DNA from: Streptomyces sp. NRRL S-455
Lineage (GTDB): Bacteria; Actinomycetota; Actinomycetes; Streptomycetales; Streptomycetaceae
Direction: 5' to 3'
Assembly: GCF_000717875.1 (NCBI RefSeq)
Contig: NZ_JOCT01000033.1
Location: 10,530-74,529, forward strand
Length of the DNA: 64,000 bases
The notes under the pieces were generated by a model. That model saw nothing but the letters and a program-made list of their open reading frames with translations, did not search any database and was not told the DNA's origin. The position numbers and the translations under genes are program-made. This document shows positions 36,455-45,009 of the stretch, piece by piece; the stretch's first letter is position 1, and each line of letters opens with the position of its first letter.

Positions 36455-36838
36455 ATGAGTTCTTCGATGCTCCGACGGCTGTCCGCTGCCCTGGTTGCCG
36501 CCGCCGCGGTGGTGACTGCGGGGGCGGCTTCCCCGGCCACGGCCGCGCAGCAGCAGCCGTCCGCGGACTACTGGGCGTTCTGCTGGATGGCCCCGGCCGG
36601 ATCGTTGAAGGTCACGTTCGCTGACGGGGACACCTCCTGCCTCAGCGGCCAAGGCTATGTGGGGTTCAGCCCGAACGACCCGGCCTGGACCGTCCACAAG
36701 ATAGAGACGAACAACAACTGGGGCTCGGCCGTGTACCCGGGTACGGTAGACCCGCCGAAGAGGGATTTCGGCCGCGAGCAGGTCCACGTCCTCGACTCGC
36801 GCCTCAACGGGATCTTTCTGAACACCCGGTATCCCTGA
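36455..36838 (+). CDS. Small secreted protein, possibly beta/gamma-crystallin-like
   Basis: A 127-residue protein with a Sec signal (MLRRLSAALVAAAAVVTAGAASPATAA, cleavage near residue 31). The mature part of about 95 residues is rich in aromatic residues and Asn/Gly (YWAFCWMAPAGSLKVTFADGD, GYVGFSPNDPAWTVHKIETNNNWGSAVYPG) with two cysteines that could pair. It resembles small secreted Streptomyces beta-sandwich proteins, but the family is not certain. ATG 36455 has AGAGGG just upstream; an earlier ATG at 36443 is possible. Confidence 0.65.
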   Translation: MSSSMLRRLSAALVAAAAVVTAGAASPATAAQQQPSADYWAFCWMAPAGSLKVTFADGDTSCLSGQGYVGFSPNDPAWTVHKIETNNNWGSAVYPGTVDPPKRDFGREQVHVLDSRLNGIFLNTRYP

Positions 36839-37048
36839 CCCGCGGGGCAGACGCGGCCTTCAGGAATCACCGCACCTCCGAGCACATCGCGACCAGCGCG
36901 AACACCACCCCGTGGTGATCAGGCGGCTGATCGGCGAGCTGCGCAGAGCCGGACTCGTGGACGTGTACGAGGCAGTGGAGCCCGGCCCGCGTCACACTCG
37001 CGGACGTACTCCGGCACGTACTCGCGGCACCTCGCTCGCGCTCCTCGG
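36839..37048. other. Gap with a possible gene fragment
   Basis: Bases 36912-37000 (plus strand) encode VIRRLIGELRRAGLVDVYEAVEPGPRHT with GC-rich third positions, then run into the shadow of pflA. It could be a fragment of a lost gene. No start signal or family is recognised. Confidence 0.3.
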
Positions 37049-37795
37049 TCACAGTGCCCGAAGGCCGTGCTCCCGGAACTGCTCGCGCACCCGCTCCGTC
37101 AGGTCGGGTCCCGGCGCGGGTGTGTCGCGCAGCGGGAAGGGGATGCCCAGCGCCTCGTACTTGCGGGCGCCGAGCTTGTGGAACGGCAGGACGTCCACCC
37201 GGTCGACGTTGCCCCGCCCGGCCAGGAACGCGCCCAGGCCGTCGACGGCCGCCGGGGCGTCGGTCCACCCGGGAACGAGGACGTAACGGATCCACACCGG
37301 GACGCCGAGCCGGTCCAGGCGGGTGGCGAAGTCCAGGGTCGGGGAGAGGTCTCCTCCGGTCAGCTTCCGGTAGGTGCGGACGTCGAAGGACTTGATGTCC
37401 AGCAGGACCAGGTCGGTGTCGGTGAGCAGTTCGTCGGTCGCGCGGGCGCCGAGGAAGCCGGAGGTGTCGAGGGCGGTGTGCAGGCCGAGTTCCTTGCAGC
37501 GGCGGAAGACCGCGGCCGTGAAGGCGGGCTGCAGCAGCGCCTCGCCGCCGGTGAGGGTCACTCCCCCGCCGGCGGTGGTGATGAAGGGCCGGTACTTCTC
37601 GATCTCGGCCAGCACCTCGTCGACGGTGGTCCGCTTGCCGTCGCGCATGTGCCAGGTGTCCGGGTTGGCGCAGTACAGGCAGCGCAGCGGGCAGCCGCTG
37701 AGGAAGAGCACGAACCTGGTCCCGGGACCGTCCACTCCCGTGGACAGGTCCCAGGAGTGGATCCGGCCCGTCACCGGCTCGACGGTGGTGTTCAC
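37049..37795 (-). CDS. pflA: Pyruvate formate-lyase activating enzyme (radical SAM)
   Basis: A 248-residue glycyl-radical activase. The radical-SAM cluster motif is C35-x3-C39-x2-C42 ([13 protein letters not shown]), with [15 protein letters not shown] for SAM binding and [13 protein letters not shown] downstream. The length matches PflA (about 246). It installs the glycyl radical on pyruvate formate-lyase under anoxic conditions. The GTG start overlaps the stop of the upstream chimera (GTGA), so translation is coupled. No intact pyruvate formate-lyase is in the window, only its C-terminal end within the chimera. Confidence 0.92.
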   Translation of the reverse strand: MNTTVEPVTGRIHSWDLSTGVDGPGTRFVLFLSGCPLRCLYCANPDTWHMRDGKRTTVDEVLAEIEKYRPFITTAGGGVTLTGGEALLQPAFTAAVFRRCKELGLHTALDTSGFLGARATDELLTDTDLVLLDIKSFDVRTYRKLTGGDLSPTLDFATRLDRLGVPVWIRYVLVPGWTDAPAAVDGLGAFLAGRGNVDRVDVLPFHKLGARKYEALGIPFPLRDTPAPGPDLTERVREQFREHGLRAL

Positions 37796-38925
37796 AGTGA
37801 TCCGTGGAAGGTGCGGCTGATCACGTCGAGCTGCTGCTCGCGGGTCAGGCGGACGAAGTTGACCGCGTACCCGGAGACCCGGACCGTCAGCTCCGGGTAC
37901 TTCTCCGGGTGTTCCATGGCGTCCTCCAGCGTCGCCCGGTCCAGGACGTTGACGTTCATGTGGAAACCGCCCGAGGCCATGTACGCGTCGAGAATGCCGG
38001 CCAGGTGCGCGGCACGCTCGGCCGGGTCGTGCCCCAGGCCCTCGGGGGTGATCGTCGTGGTGAGCGAGATGCCGTCGATGAGCGGTTCGCGTCCCATGGA
38101 CCAGCCCTGGGGAAGATGCCGGGGCGCTGAGCGGGGGTTGTCGTGAAGGACGAGGTAGCCGGCCTGGGCGTACGGCTTGGCGCCGGGCGCGCCCGGCTCG
38201 CCGGTGAGGCGGCGCCAGCGGGCGGTGTTCATACGCTGCTGTTCGGGGGTGAGTGCGGTGTAGAGCCAGCCGTCGGCGTGTTCGGCGGTCCATTCCAGTG
38301 GCAGCCCGCCGCGGCCGGTCATCAGCATCGGCAACCGGCCGTGGAGCGGTTTCGGTACGAGTTCCACGCCGGGTGCCAGGTCTCCGAGTGGTGACGCGTA
38401 TCCGGCGGTGGACCGTCCGGTGAGGTGGCGGAGGTAGTCCCAGCCGTCGCGCAGCCGTGCTCCGATATCCGCTCCGGCCAGGCCGAAGGTGGGTACTTCG
38501 GCGGGGCGGTCCCCGGCGGCGAGGCCGAGCAGCATCCGTCCCCGTGTGAGGTGGTCGACGGAGACCGCGGCCTTGGCGACATGGGCGGGGTGACGCAGGG
38601 GGAGCACGGTGCTGGCCGTGCCGAGGGTGATGCGCCGGGTGACGGTGGCCAGTGCGCCCAGGTACACCCAGGGGTCGTAGAGCTGTCCGCCGTCCCCCGG
38701 GCCGGGCACGAGGAGCGGGACATCGCGCAGCCACAACGACGCGAAGCCCAGGTCCTCGGCGACGCGGGCGAGCTCCAGATGGTCCGTCACGGTGGGAAGG
38801 TCACCGGCGAACGACTCCAGGGGCGCGATCAGTCCGAGCGTCGCCCGGCCCCCGGGGAAGGCTCGTGCCATCCCCGGGTGCGCGGCGAAGGACGGCGTAC
38901 GGACCGCGGTGGGCTCAGTGCGCAT
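37792..38925 (-). CDS. Chimera: luciferase-like monooxygenase fused to glycyl-radical C-terminus of pyruvate formate-lyase
   Basis: A 377-residue protein. Residues about 20-275 are a bacterial luciferase-like F420/flavin monooxygenase ([65 protein letters not shown]). From about residue 285 the sequence is the C-terminal end of pyruvate formate-lyase: [36 protein letters not shown] and the intact glycyl-radical motif RVSGYAVNF, ending [17 protein letters not shown]. The join is in frame. The lyase active-site cysteines and about 85% of the lyase are missing. The coupled activase gene follows. It could be a deletion fusion, or a GrcA-like radical domain on a new partner. Confidence 0.85.
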   Translation of the reverse strand: MRTEPTAVRTPSFAAHPGMARAFPGGRATLGLIAPLESFAGDLPTVTDHLELARVAEDLGFASLWLRDVPLLVPGPGDGGQLYDPWVYLGALATVTRRITLGTASTVLPLRHPAHVAKAAVSVDHLTRGRMLLGLAAGDRPAEVPTFGLAGADIGARLRDGWDYLRHLTGRSTAGYASPLGDLAPGVELVPKPLHGRLPMLMTGRGGLPLEWTAEHADGWLYTALTPEQQRMNTARWRRLTGEPGAPGAKPYAQAGYLVLHDNPRSAPRHLPQGWSMGREPLIDGISLTTTITPEGLGHDPAERAAHLAGILDAYMASGGFHMNVNVLDRATLEDAMEHPEKYPELTVRVSGYAVNFVRLTREQQLDVISRTFHGSL

Positions 38926-38953
38926 GGGACCGGGGGTGTGACCGGAGGGCCTG

Positions 38954-39220
38954 CTACAGCCTGGCGTTCTCCTGCTCCAGATGCGCGATGCGCTGCCGGA
39001 CGGGCTTGAGCGCGTCATCCAACTCGGCCGCGGTGTAGCGGGGTTCGATGTGCTGGGCGCAGTCCCAGTCGTACGCCTCGACCTGGACGAGGACGATCCG
39101 CTCGACGTTCGCCCGGTAGCCGCCGGGCAGCACGTCACCGGCCGCCTCCGGCCACCGGTCGACGCCGGCGGTCCGGGCACGGCCGAGGATCTTCAGCCGG
39201 CTCCGGGAGGGACAGTCCAT
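38954..39220 (-). pseudogene. PPOX-family (pyridoxamine oxidase-like) protein, N-terminus missing
   Basis: The 88 codons from the ATG at 39220 encode the C-terminal half of a pyridoxamine 5'-phosphate oxidase-family protein: [46 protein letters not shown] and a C-terminal helix [15 protein letters not shown]. Homology continues upstream of that ATG (AVCDDRVSLLL, to about 39253) and then stops where the divergent synthetase fragment begins. The FMN-binding N-terminal part is therefore lost. It is upstream of the chimera on the same strand, which may have lost its promoter. Confidence 0.7.
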
Positions 39221-39764
39221 GAGGAGCAGCGAGACACGGTCGTCGCAGACCGCCCTTGACCTGACGGATCGCCCGCTGGGTCTGATGCGGGGCTACGTGG
39301 GAGACGAGGCCCGTACGGAGAAGGCGTTCGCCGACGGCTACTACCACACGGGGGACCTCGCGCTGCGTACCCCGGACGGCGCGCTCACCTATCTGGCGCG
39401 CGCCGACGACATGTTCAAGGCGTTCGACCACCGGATTTCCCCGCGCGAACTGGAGGACGTGCTGCTGCGCCACGCGGCGGTGGCCGACGCAGCCGTGGTG
39501 CCGGTGCCCGATCCGGTGGGCCTGTGGGCGCCCAAGGCCTATGTGGTCCCCACGGCGGACCACCCTGCCGGGCCCGGCACGGCGCAGGGGATCCTGGAGC
39601 GGGTGCGGGCGCAGTTGCCGCCCGAGAAGTGGGTGCGGGTGATCGAGTTCGTGCCGTCCCTGCCGCGTACCACTTCGGGGAAGGTACGCCGCGCCGAGTT
39701 GAGGGAGCGGGTGGCGGGCGGCGTCGAGCACCGCATCGACGTGCGGGAGCCCCACGGAGGCTGA
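39219..39764 (+). pseudogene. Acyl-CoA synthetase C-terminal fragment
   Basis: From about 39258 this frame encodes the C-terminal part of an AMP-forming acyl-CoA synthetase: LTDRPLGLMRGYVGDEARTEKAF, GYYHTGDLALRTPDG (the hinge Asp motif), YLARADDMFKAFDHRISPRELEDVLL and the acylation lysine in RTTSGKVRRAEL. Around 370-400 N-terminal residues, including the P-loop, are missing. The first 13 codons are the reverse complement of the PPOX fragment. It ends before a strong terminator. Confidence 0.8.
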
Positions 39765-39830
39765 TCTCGCCGTTCCTCTCGCGCTGCGGCCGGTCACACC
39801 GTACGCGGCCCGCCGGTCGGGCCGTGTGCG

Positions 39831-39868
39831 AGGGCCCGGGCCTCGGATGTTCACGAGGCCCGGGCCCT
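39831..39868. terminator. Bidirectional terminator hairpin
   Basis: A perfect 14-bp stem (GGGCCCGGGCCTCG at 39832-39845, complement at 39854-39867) with an 8-base loop sits between convergent genes: the synthetase fragment (plus) and the CGNR regulator (minus). Streptomyces terminators commonly look like this. Confidence 0.8.
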
Positions 39869-39920
39869 TCGGCGTACGCGTCCCGGCCGGCCACCGCCCG
39901 GGCCTGTCGCGGCGCGCCGG

Positions 39921-40496
39921 TCAGAGAGGGTTCTGACGGGCGTAGTGGCGGCGGGCCTTGGCGCGGTTGCCGCAGCCCGCCATCGAGCACCAGCGCCGGG
40001 TTCCGTTCTTCGAGACGTCGTAGAAGTGCAGCACGCACTCGTCGTTGGAGCAGGGGCGTATCCGGTCGGGGCGGTCGGCGAGCAGCCGCAGGAAGTTCTC
40101 GGCCGCCGACCAGGCCGGCAGCCAGGACGGCTCGTCCACCTCGACCACGGTGTCGGGCCGGCCGTCGGGACGCAGCAGGTGGCGGACCAGGCCGTGCGCC
40201 AGAACGTCGTTGAGGGCGGTCGCGGCGCCCGGGGCCGGGTGGTGCAGGGCCGTGACCGCCTTGTCGAGGGCGGTGCGGGCCTGAAGGAGCCGCTCCAGGG
40301 TGCTCTCGTCGGCCGGTACGGGACGGTCGCCGAGACTCTGGCGGACCGGGGGGCTGCCCAGCCACACGGCCAGGCCGGCGACGGAGTCGAGCAGGTCGTG
40401 GCGGCCCCCGGCGTCGATCCACCGGGTGTTGAGCAGGTCGATGGAAAGGGGCTCTCCGGTCAGCGGCCGGGGGTCGGCCTCGGTGGGCGACGGCAC
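39921..40496 (-). CDS. CGNR zinc-finger protein with ABATE domain
   Basis: A 191-residue putative regulator. The N-terminal ABATE-type domain (LSIDLLNTRWIDAGGRHDLLD) is followed by the C-terminal CGNR zinc finger: C-x4-C in IRPCSNDECVLHFYD and C-x4-C in RRWCSMAGCGNRAKARRHY. Such proteins are thought to be stress-linked transcription regulators. GTG 40496 is supported by AAGGA about eight bases upstream. It is divergent from the VOC-PPOX-ferredoxin genes and probably regulates them. Confidence 0.88.
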   Translation of the reverse strand: MPSPTEADPRPLTGEPLSIDLLNTRWIDAGGRHDLLDSVAGLAVWLGSPPVRQSLGDRPVPADESTLERLLQARTALDKAVTALHHPAPGAATALNDVLAHGLVRHLLRPDGRPDTVVEVDEPSWLPAWSAAENFLRLLADRPDRIRPCSNDECVLHFYDVSKNGTRRWCSMAGCGNRAKARRHYARQNPL

Positions 40497-40659
40497 AGGC
40501 CAGGTCCTTCCTGCGGGGCGGAGACGGACGGAATCACCCCACCAACGATAACCGGTCATTCCTTGATCACCGGTTGACGATCGTCAACCTAACCACTAAC
40601 TTCATTTTCAACGGTTACGGGAACGCCTCGTGGCCCCTACAGAAGGCATGTGATTGACG

Positions 40660-41115
40660 ATGAGCAAGGCACCCAACCTGCAGACCGGCCACGTCGGACT
40701 GAACGTCACGGACCTGGACCGCTCCCTGCCCTTCTACCGCGAGGTCTTCGACTTCGAGGTCATGGCCGAAGGCAAGGACGAGGGCCGCCGCTGGGCCTTC
40801 CTCGGCCGCGGCTCCCGCCTGCTCGTCACCCTCTGGCAGCAGAGCGGCACCGCCTTCGCCGCGGACCGGGCCGGCCTGCACCACCTCTCCTTCCAGGTCG
40901 ACACCATCGAAGAGGTCAGGGCCACCGAAGAGGTGCTGCGCGGCCTGGGCGCCGAGTTCAACTACGCCGGCGTCGTGCCGCACGGCGAGAGCGCCACCTC
41001 CGGCGGCATCTTCTTCACCGACCCCGACGGCATCCGTCTGGAGGTCTACGCCCCCACCGGGGCCGACCCGGCCGACGCCCCGACCACCGGCACGCCGACC
41101 TGCGGCTTCTTCTAG
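40660..41115 (+). CDS. VOC-family (glyoxalase/dioxygenase fold) protein
   Basis: A 151-residue single-domain VOC protein: TGHVGLNVTDLDRSLPFYREVFDF, LHHLSFQVDTIEEV and GIFFTDPDGIRLEVYAP supply His/His/Glu metal-ligand positions. Substrate unknown. ATG 40660; an upstream in-frame TTG at 40654 has better spacing from AGAAGG (40641-40646). First of four plus-strand genes (VOC, PPOX, ferredoxin, reductase), divergent from the CGNR regulator. Confidence 0.88.
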   Translation: MSKAPNLQTGHVGLNVTDLDRSLPFYREVFDFEVMAEGKDEGRRWAFLGRGSRLLVTLWQQSGTAFAADRAGLHHLSFQVDTIEEVRATEEVLRGLGAEFNYAGVVPHGESATSGGIFFTDPDGIRLEVYAPTGADPADAPTTGTPTCGFF

Positions 41116-41176
41116 GAAGCGACCACACCCCACATCGGTCGCCGCCCACACTTCGGACCCTTCGGAAAGGAACGCC

Positions 41177-42109
41177 GTGGCCACGTATCACAGCGGTGAG
41201 ATCGCGGTGCAGAAGCGTGCGGCTCTCACCGACCAGGCACACTTCTCCCTCGGCGGCATCGGCGACTCCGTCCCCGCGGTCGCGGCGGAATTCCTCGCCG
41301 AACAGCCGATGATCGTCGTGGGGAGCACCGATCGCGCGGGCCGCGTCTGGGCCACCCAGCTGACGGGGGCACCCGGGTTCCTCCGGGTGCCCGACCCCCG
41401 CACCCTCGTCATCGACGCGCTCCCGATCCGGGAGGACCCGCTGTCAGCGGTACTGGCGGAAGCCGGGGCCGACGGTCCGGCCCGGATCGGGATGATCGCC
41501 ATCGAGCCCGCCACCCGGCGCCGGATGCGGATGAACGGCAGGGCCGTCCGGGACGGCGGCGGCCTGCGCGTCGACCTCGACCAGGTCATCGCCAACTGCC
41601 CCAAGTACATACAGAAGCGCGACCACCACGCCCTGCCGCCGACCGAGGAGGCGATGGCGGCCGGGGCCCGTACCGTCACCGAAGGCACGGAACTCAGCGC
41701 CGCCCAGCTCCGGGCGGTGAGCGCCGCGGACACCTTCTTCATCGCCACCGCCTCCGACCGGGGCGACGCGGACGCCTCGCACCGCGGCGGAAACCCCGGT
41801 TTCGTACGGGTTCTCTCCCCGACGCTGCTGCGCTGGCCCGACTACGCGGGGAACGCCATGTTCCTCACGCTCGGCAACCTGCTGCTCAACCCGGCCGCGG
41901 GCATCGTCGTCCCCGACTGGGAAACGGGCTCCTCGCTCCAGCTGACCGGCACCGCACGCATCGTGTGGGACGCGGAGGAGGTCGCGCCGATTCCCGGCGC
42001 GCAACGACTGGTGGAGTTCTCCGTCGAGGCCGTACGGGAGATCTCGGCGGCCTCGCCCCTGCGCTGGACGGCGCCCGGCTACTCGCGCTTCAACCCGCCG
42101 GTGGCCTGA
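41177..42109 (+). CDS. Pyridoxamine 5'-phosphate oxidase-family protein
   Basis: A 310-residue protein with two split-barrel regions: AEFLAEQPMIVVGSTDRAGRVWATQLTGAPGF near the N-terminus and TFFIATASDRGDADASHRGGNPGFVRV, YAGNAMFLTLGNLLLNPAAGIVVPDW in the second half. Such larger PPOX-like proteins bind FMN or related cofactors. GTG start at 41177 with GGAAAGGAA upstream. It precedes the ferredoxin gene by 49 bases, suggesting a redox operon. Confidence 0.88.
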   Translation: MATYHSGEIAVQKRAALTDQAHFSLGGIGDSVPAVAAEFLAEQPMIVVGSTDRAGRVWATQLTGAPGFLRVPDPRTLVIDALPIREDPLSAVLAEAGADGPARIGMIAIEPATRRRMRMNGRAVRDGGGLRVDLDQVIANCPKYIQKRDHHALPPTEEAMAAGARTVTEGTELSAAQLRAVSAADTFFIATASDRGDADASHRGGNPGFVRVLSPTLLRWPDYAGNAMFLTLGNLLLNPAAGIVVPDWETGSSLQLTGTARIVWDAEEVAPIPGAQRLVEFSVEAVREISAASPLRWTAPGYSRFNPPVA

Positions 42110-42158
42110 GCGGCACCGGCCCCCTTACTCGACCTTGCACCCCGCAACGGAGCCAGAC

Positions 42159-42356
42159 ATGCAGATCACCGTGGACATGAACCTCTGCGAGAGCCACGGG
42201 CAGTGCGTCTTCGCGGCGCCCGAGATCTTCTCCTTCGACGACGAGGACTACCTCGTGTACGACGCCGGGCCGTCCGAGGCCCTGCGTGACAAGGCCGAGA
42301 AGGCCGCCGCCGTCTGCCCGGTGCGCGCCATCACCGTCGGTCCGGCCGCCCCGTGA
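42159..42356 (+). CDS. Small [3Fe-4S]-type ferredoxin
   Basis: A 65-residue acidic ferredoxin with three cluster cysteines C10 (LCESHGQC), C16 and C53 (VCPVRAI), as in P450-partner ferredoxins of Streptomyces. Start ATG 42159. Its stop overlaps the GTG of the ferredoxin reductase (GTGA). No P450 is in the window, so the electron acceptor is either the neighbouring PPOX/VOC proteins or an enzyme elsewhere. Confidence 0.92.
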   Translation: MQITVDMNLCESHGQCVFAAPEIFSFDDEDYLVYDAGPSEALRDKAEKAAAVCPVRAITVGPAAP

Positions 42357-43579
42357 GCCGCACCGACCCCCGCGGACTGCTCATCGTGGGTGCCTCCCTG
42401 GCCGGACTGCGCACGGCCGAGGCCCTGCGCGCCCAGGGCTTCACCGGTGCGCTGACCATCGTCGGCGACGAACCCCACCGGCCGTACGACCGCCCGCCGC
42501 TGTCGAAGCAGGTCCTGACCTCCGACGGGCCGCCCCCGGGCGCCGAACTGCCGCTGTCCGGGGATCTCGAGGCCCGCTGGCTGCTCGGCGGGCCGGCGGT
42601 CCGCCTCGATGAGGGCACGAGGACCGTCACCCTGTCCGACGGGACGCACCTGCCCTTCGACGGGCTGCTCATCGCGACCGGTTCGACCGCGCGCGGCTGG
42701 CCCGCGGACCGGCCGGCACCGCCACGGGGTGTGTTCACCCTCCGCGGGCGGGACGACGCGCTGGCGCTGCGGGCCGAACTCGTGCCGGGGCGGCGGCTCG
42801 TCGTGGTGGGGGCGGGCTTCCTCGGCGGCGAGATCGCCGCCGCTGCCCGTGGCCGGGGTCTCGACGTCACGCTGGTCGAGGCGGGTGCCCAGCCGCTGCA
42901 ACGCGCCATCGGCGCCGAGGGCGGCGCCTTCATGGCCGCGCTGCATCGCGAGGCGGGCATCGACCTGCGGACCGGCACCACGGTCACGGACTTCCGCTCG
43001 TCGGCCGATGGCCGGATCACCGGCCTCCGCCTCTCCGACGGCACCGAGTTGCCCGCCGACAGCGCCGTGCTGGCCCTCGGAGCGGTCCCCGCCACCGGCT
43101 GGCTGACCGGATCCGGCCTCGCCATCGAGGGCGGCGTGCGCTGCGATCCGTATCTGCGCGCCCTGCGCACCGACGGAACGGTGGTGCCCGGTGTGGTCGC
43201 CGCCGGCGACGTCGCCAAGGTGCCGCAACCGCTGGCCGACGGCACCGCACTGGCGCTGGGCCACTGGACCAACGCCGTGGAACAGTCGGCCACCGCCGCG
43301 CACACGCTCCTCAACCCGGCTGCCCCACAGCCCTACACGGGCGTGCCGTCCTTCTGGTCGGACCTGCACGGCGTCAAGGTCCGCTCAGTCGGCCTGCCTG
43401 CCGCGGCGGACGAGGCCCGCGTCGTCGAGTACGACCTCGAAGCCCGCCGCCTCGACATCACCTACCATCGGGCCGGCCGACTGGTCGGAGCCTTGACCAT
43501 CGGCCGAACGAACCGCCTCGCGGCCTACCGCAACGCACTGCGGCAACCGTTGGAGGAGTTGCCGCGGGCCGCCGCCTGA
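42353..43579 (+). CDS. FAD/NAD(P)-dependent ferredoxin reductase
   Basis: A 408-residue reductase of the rubredoxin/ferredoxin reductase type: FAD motif LLIVGASLAGLRTAEALRAQG, RPYDRPPLSKQVL, NAD motif [24 protein letters not shown] contact VPGVVAAGDVAK and the C-terminal YTGVPSFWSDLHGVKVRSVG. It passes electrons from NAD(P)H to the ferredoxin whose gene overlaps its start. A strong hairpin follows. Confidence 0.92.
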   Translation: MSRTDPRGLLIVGASLAGLRTAEALRAQGFTGALTIVGDEPHRPYDRPPLSKQVLTSDGPPPGAELPLSGDLEARWLLGGPAVRLDEGTRTVTLSDGTHLPFDGLLIATGSTARGWPADRPAPPRGVFTLRGRDDALALRAELVPGRRLVVVGAGFLGGEIAAAARGRGLDVTLVEAGAQPLQRAIGAEGGAFMAALHREAGIDLRTGTTVTDFRSSADGRITGLRLSDGTELPADSAVLALGAVPATGWLTGSGLAIEGGVRCDPYLRALRTDGTVVPGVVAAGDVAKVPQPLADGTALALGHWTNAVEQSATAAHTLLNPAAPQPYTGVPSFWSDLHGVKVRSVGLPAAADEARVVEYDLEARRLDITYHRAGRLVGALTIGRTNRLAAYRNALRQPLEELPRAAA

Positions 43580-43659
43580 CGAACACCCGCACAGGCGGTG
43601 TACTCCTCCGGCGGGGGCGTCTTTGACACCCGGGAACCTGGCCGCTGCCGCGGGGCCGT

Positions 43660-43691
43660 GGGGGCGGGGCACCGTGCGGTGCCCCGCCCCC
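43660..43691. terminator. Bidirectional terminator hairpin
   Basis: GGGGGCGGGGCACC (43660-43673) and its exact complement (43678-43691) with a 4-base loop, between the convergent ferredoxin reductase and MFS genes. Confidence 0.8.
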
Positions 43692-43710
43692 GGGCCGGAG
43701 GGCCGTCGGG

Positions 43711-45009
43711 TCAGACGGTCGCGGCCAGCGGCTCGGAGGCCGGCGCCGCCAGTCGGCCGGTGCGGTGCAGGCCGTACAGGGAGGCCGCGCAGGCCAGGCC
43801 GAGCGCGCACAGCGTGATCCAGGGCAGTGCGGGCATCCCGGCCGCGCGGGCGGCGTCGAGCGCGGCGCCCGTGCCCAGGTTGCCGACGGTGATACCGATG
43901 CCGCAGATCGTGTTGTACAGCCCGTAGTGAGTGGCGACGAGACGGTCACCGGAGAGGCGGACGATGGTGTCCATCTCGAACGGGTAGGCGATCATCGTGC
44001 CGAGGGCCAGCAGCAGCGCGGCGAGCGTCGGCGGTGCCGCCGCGAGCAGCCACAGCCCGATCCCGGACTCCGGTACCGGCACGGCGGTGGCGAGCAGCAG
44101 GGGCACGAAGGCCAGCCCCATCGCCGCCAGCCCCCGCACGAGCGCCTGTCCCGGCTCGTACCGCGCCCTGCACCACGCCGTCACCCGCGTCTGCCCGAGA
44201 ATCGTGCTCAGCCCGGAGACGGCGAAGAGCACCGCCACCGCCGCCGTGCCGGACTCCCCGTCACCGCCGAGCCGGCGCACCTCCAAGGGCAGCGCCAGAT
44301 AGACCTGGAAGGACAGGACGTACGAACCGATCATCGCGACGGAGAAGAGCAGGAACGGCCGGTTGGCGAGGATGCCGCGCCACTGGGCGAGTACGCCCTG
44401 ATCGCCGTCGCCGTCCTGCCGCCCGGTGTCCTCGGACCTTCGGGCGGGCAGCGCGCGGATCTGTACGGCGCTCAGCAGCGCGAAGATCGCGGCGGACACC
44501 AGGCACGTGACGCGGAAGTCCACCCCGGTCAGCACCATGCCCACCAGCGGGCCGAGCAGGATACCGGCCTGGTAGAACACGTTGAACAAGGCGAACGCCT
44601 CGACCCTGCGCTCCCCCGCGTCGGCCGCGAGGTACGCCCGTACGGCCGGGTTGAACAGCGCACCGGCCAGCCCTGTTGCCGCGGAGGCGGCGAGCAGGGC
44701 AGGCAGGGAGTCGACCAGTCCGAGCGTCGCGAAGCCGAGGGTGCGCAGCACGCACCCGGCGACGATCATCGGCTTGTAGCCGAGCCGGTCGGCGAGCGTG
44801 CCGCCGACCAGGAACATGCCCTGCTGGCTGAAGTTCCGTACGCCGAGGACGAGTCCCACGATCCAGCCGGCCAGGCCGAGGGTGCCGGAGAGGTGGGCGG
44901 CGAGATACGGCATCAGCATGTAGAAGCCGAGGTTGATGGTGAACTGGTTGACCATCAACAGCCGGACGCTGCGGTCGTACGAGCGGACCTGGGTGAACAG
45001 CCCCTTCAC
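43711..45009 (-). CDS. MFS transporter, probable exporter
   Basis: A 432-residue protein with 12 hydrophobic segments. The loop 2-3 motif [14 protein letters not shown] matches the MFS signature, and [20 protein letters not shown] is typical of drug/amino-acid exporters. The GTG start overlaps the stop of the cysteine-synthase-like gene (GTGA), so it likely exports that enzyme's product or a derivative. Substrate is inferred only. Confidence 0.88.
   Translation of the reverse strand: MKGLFTQVRSYDRSVRLLMVNQFTINLGFYMLMPYLAAHLSGTLGLAGWIVGLVLGVRNFSQQGMFLVGGTLADRLGYKPMIVAGCVLRTLGFATLGLVDSLPALLAASAATGLAGALFNPAVRAYLAADAGERRVEAFALFNVFYQAGILLGPLVGMVLTGVDFRVTCLVSAAIFALLSAVQIRALPARRSEDTGRQDGDGDQGVLAQWRGILANRPFLLFSVAMIGSYVLSFQVYLALPLEVRRLGGDGESGTAAVAVLFAVSGLSTILGQTRVTAWCRARYEPGQALVRGLAAMGLAFVPLLLATAVPVPESGIGLWLLAAAPPTLAALLLALGTMIAYPFEMDTIVRLSGDRLVATHYGLYNTICGIGITVGNLGTGAALDAARAAGMPALPWITLCALGLACAASLYGLHRTGRLAAPASEPLAATV

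Noticed and set aside
39415..40422. 335-codon minus-strand frame between synthetase fragment and CGNR gene
   Set aside because: Arg/Pro/Ala-rich shadow that crosses a strong terminator hairpin and overlaps two recognisable genes.
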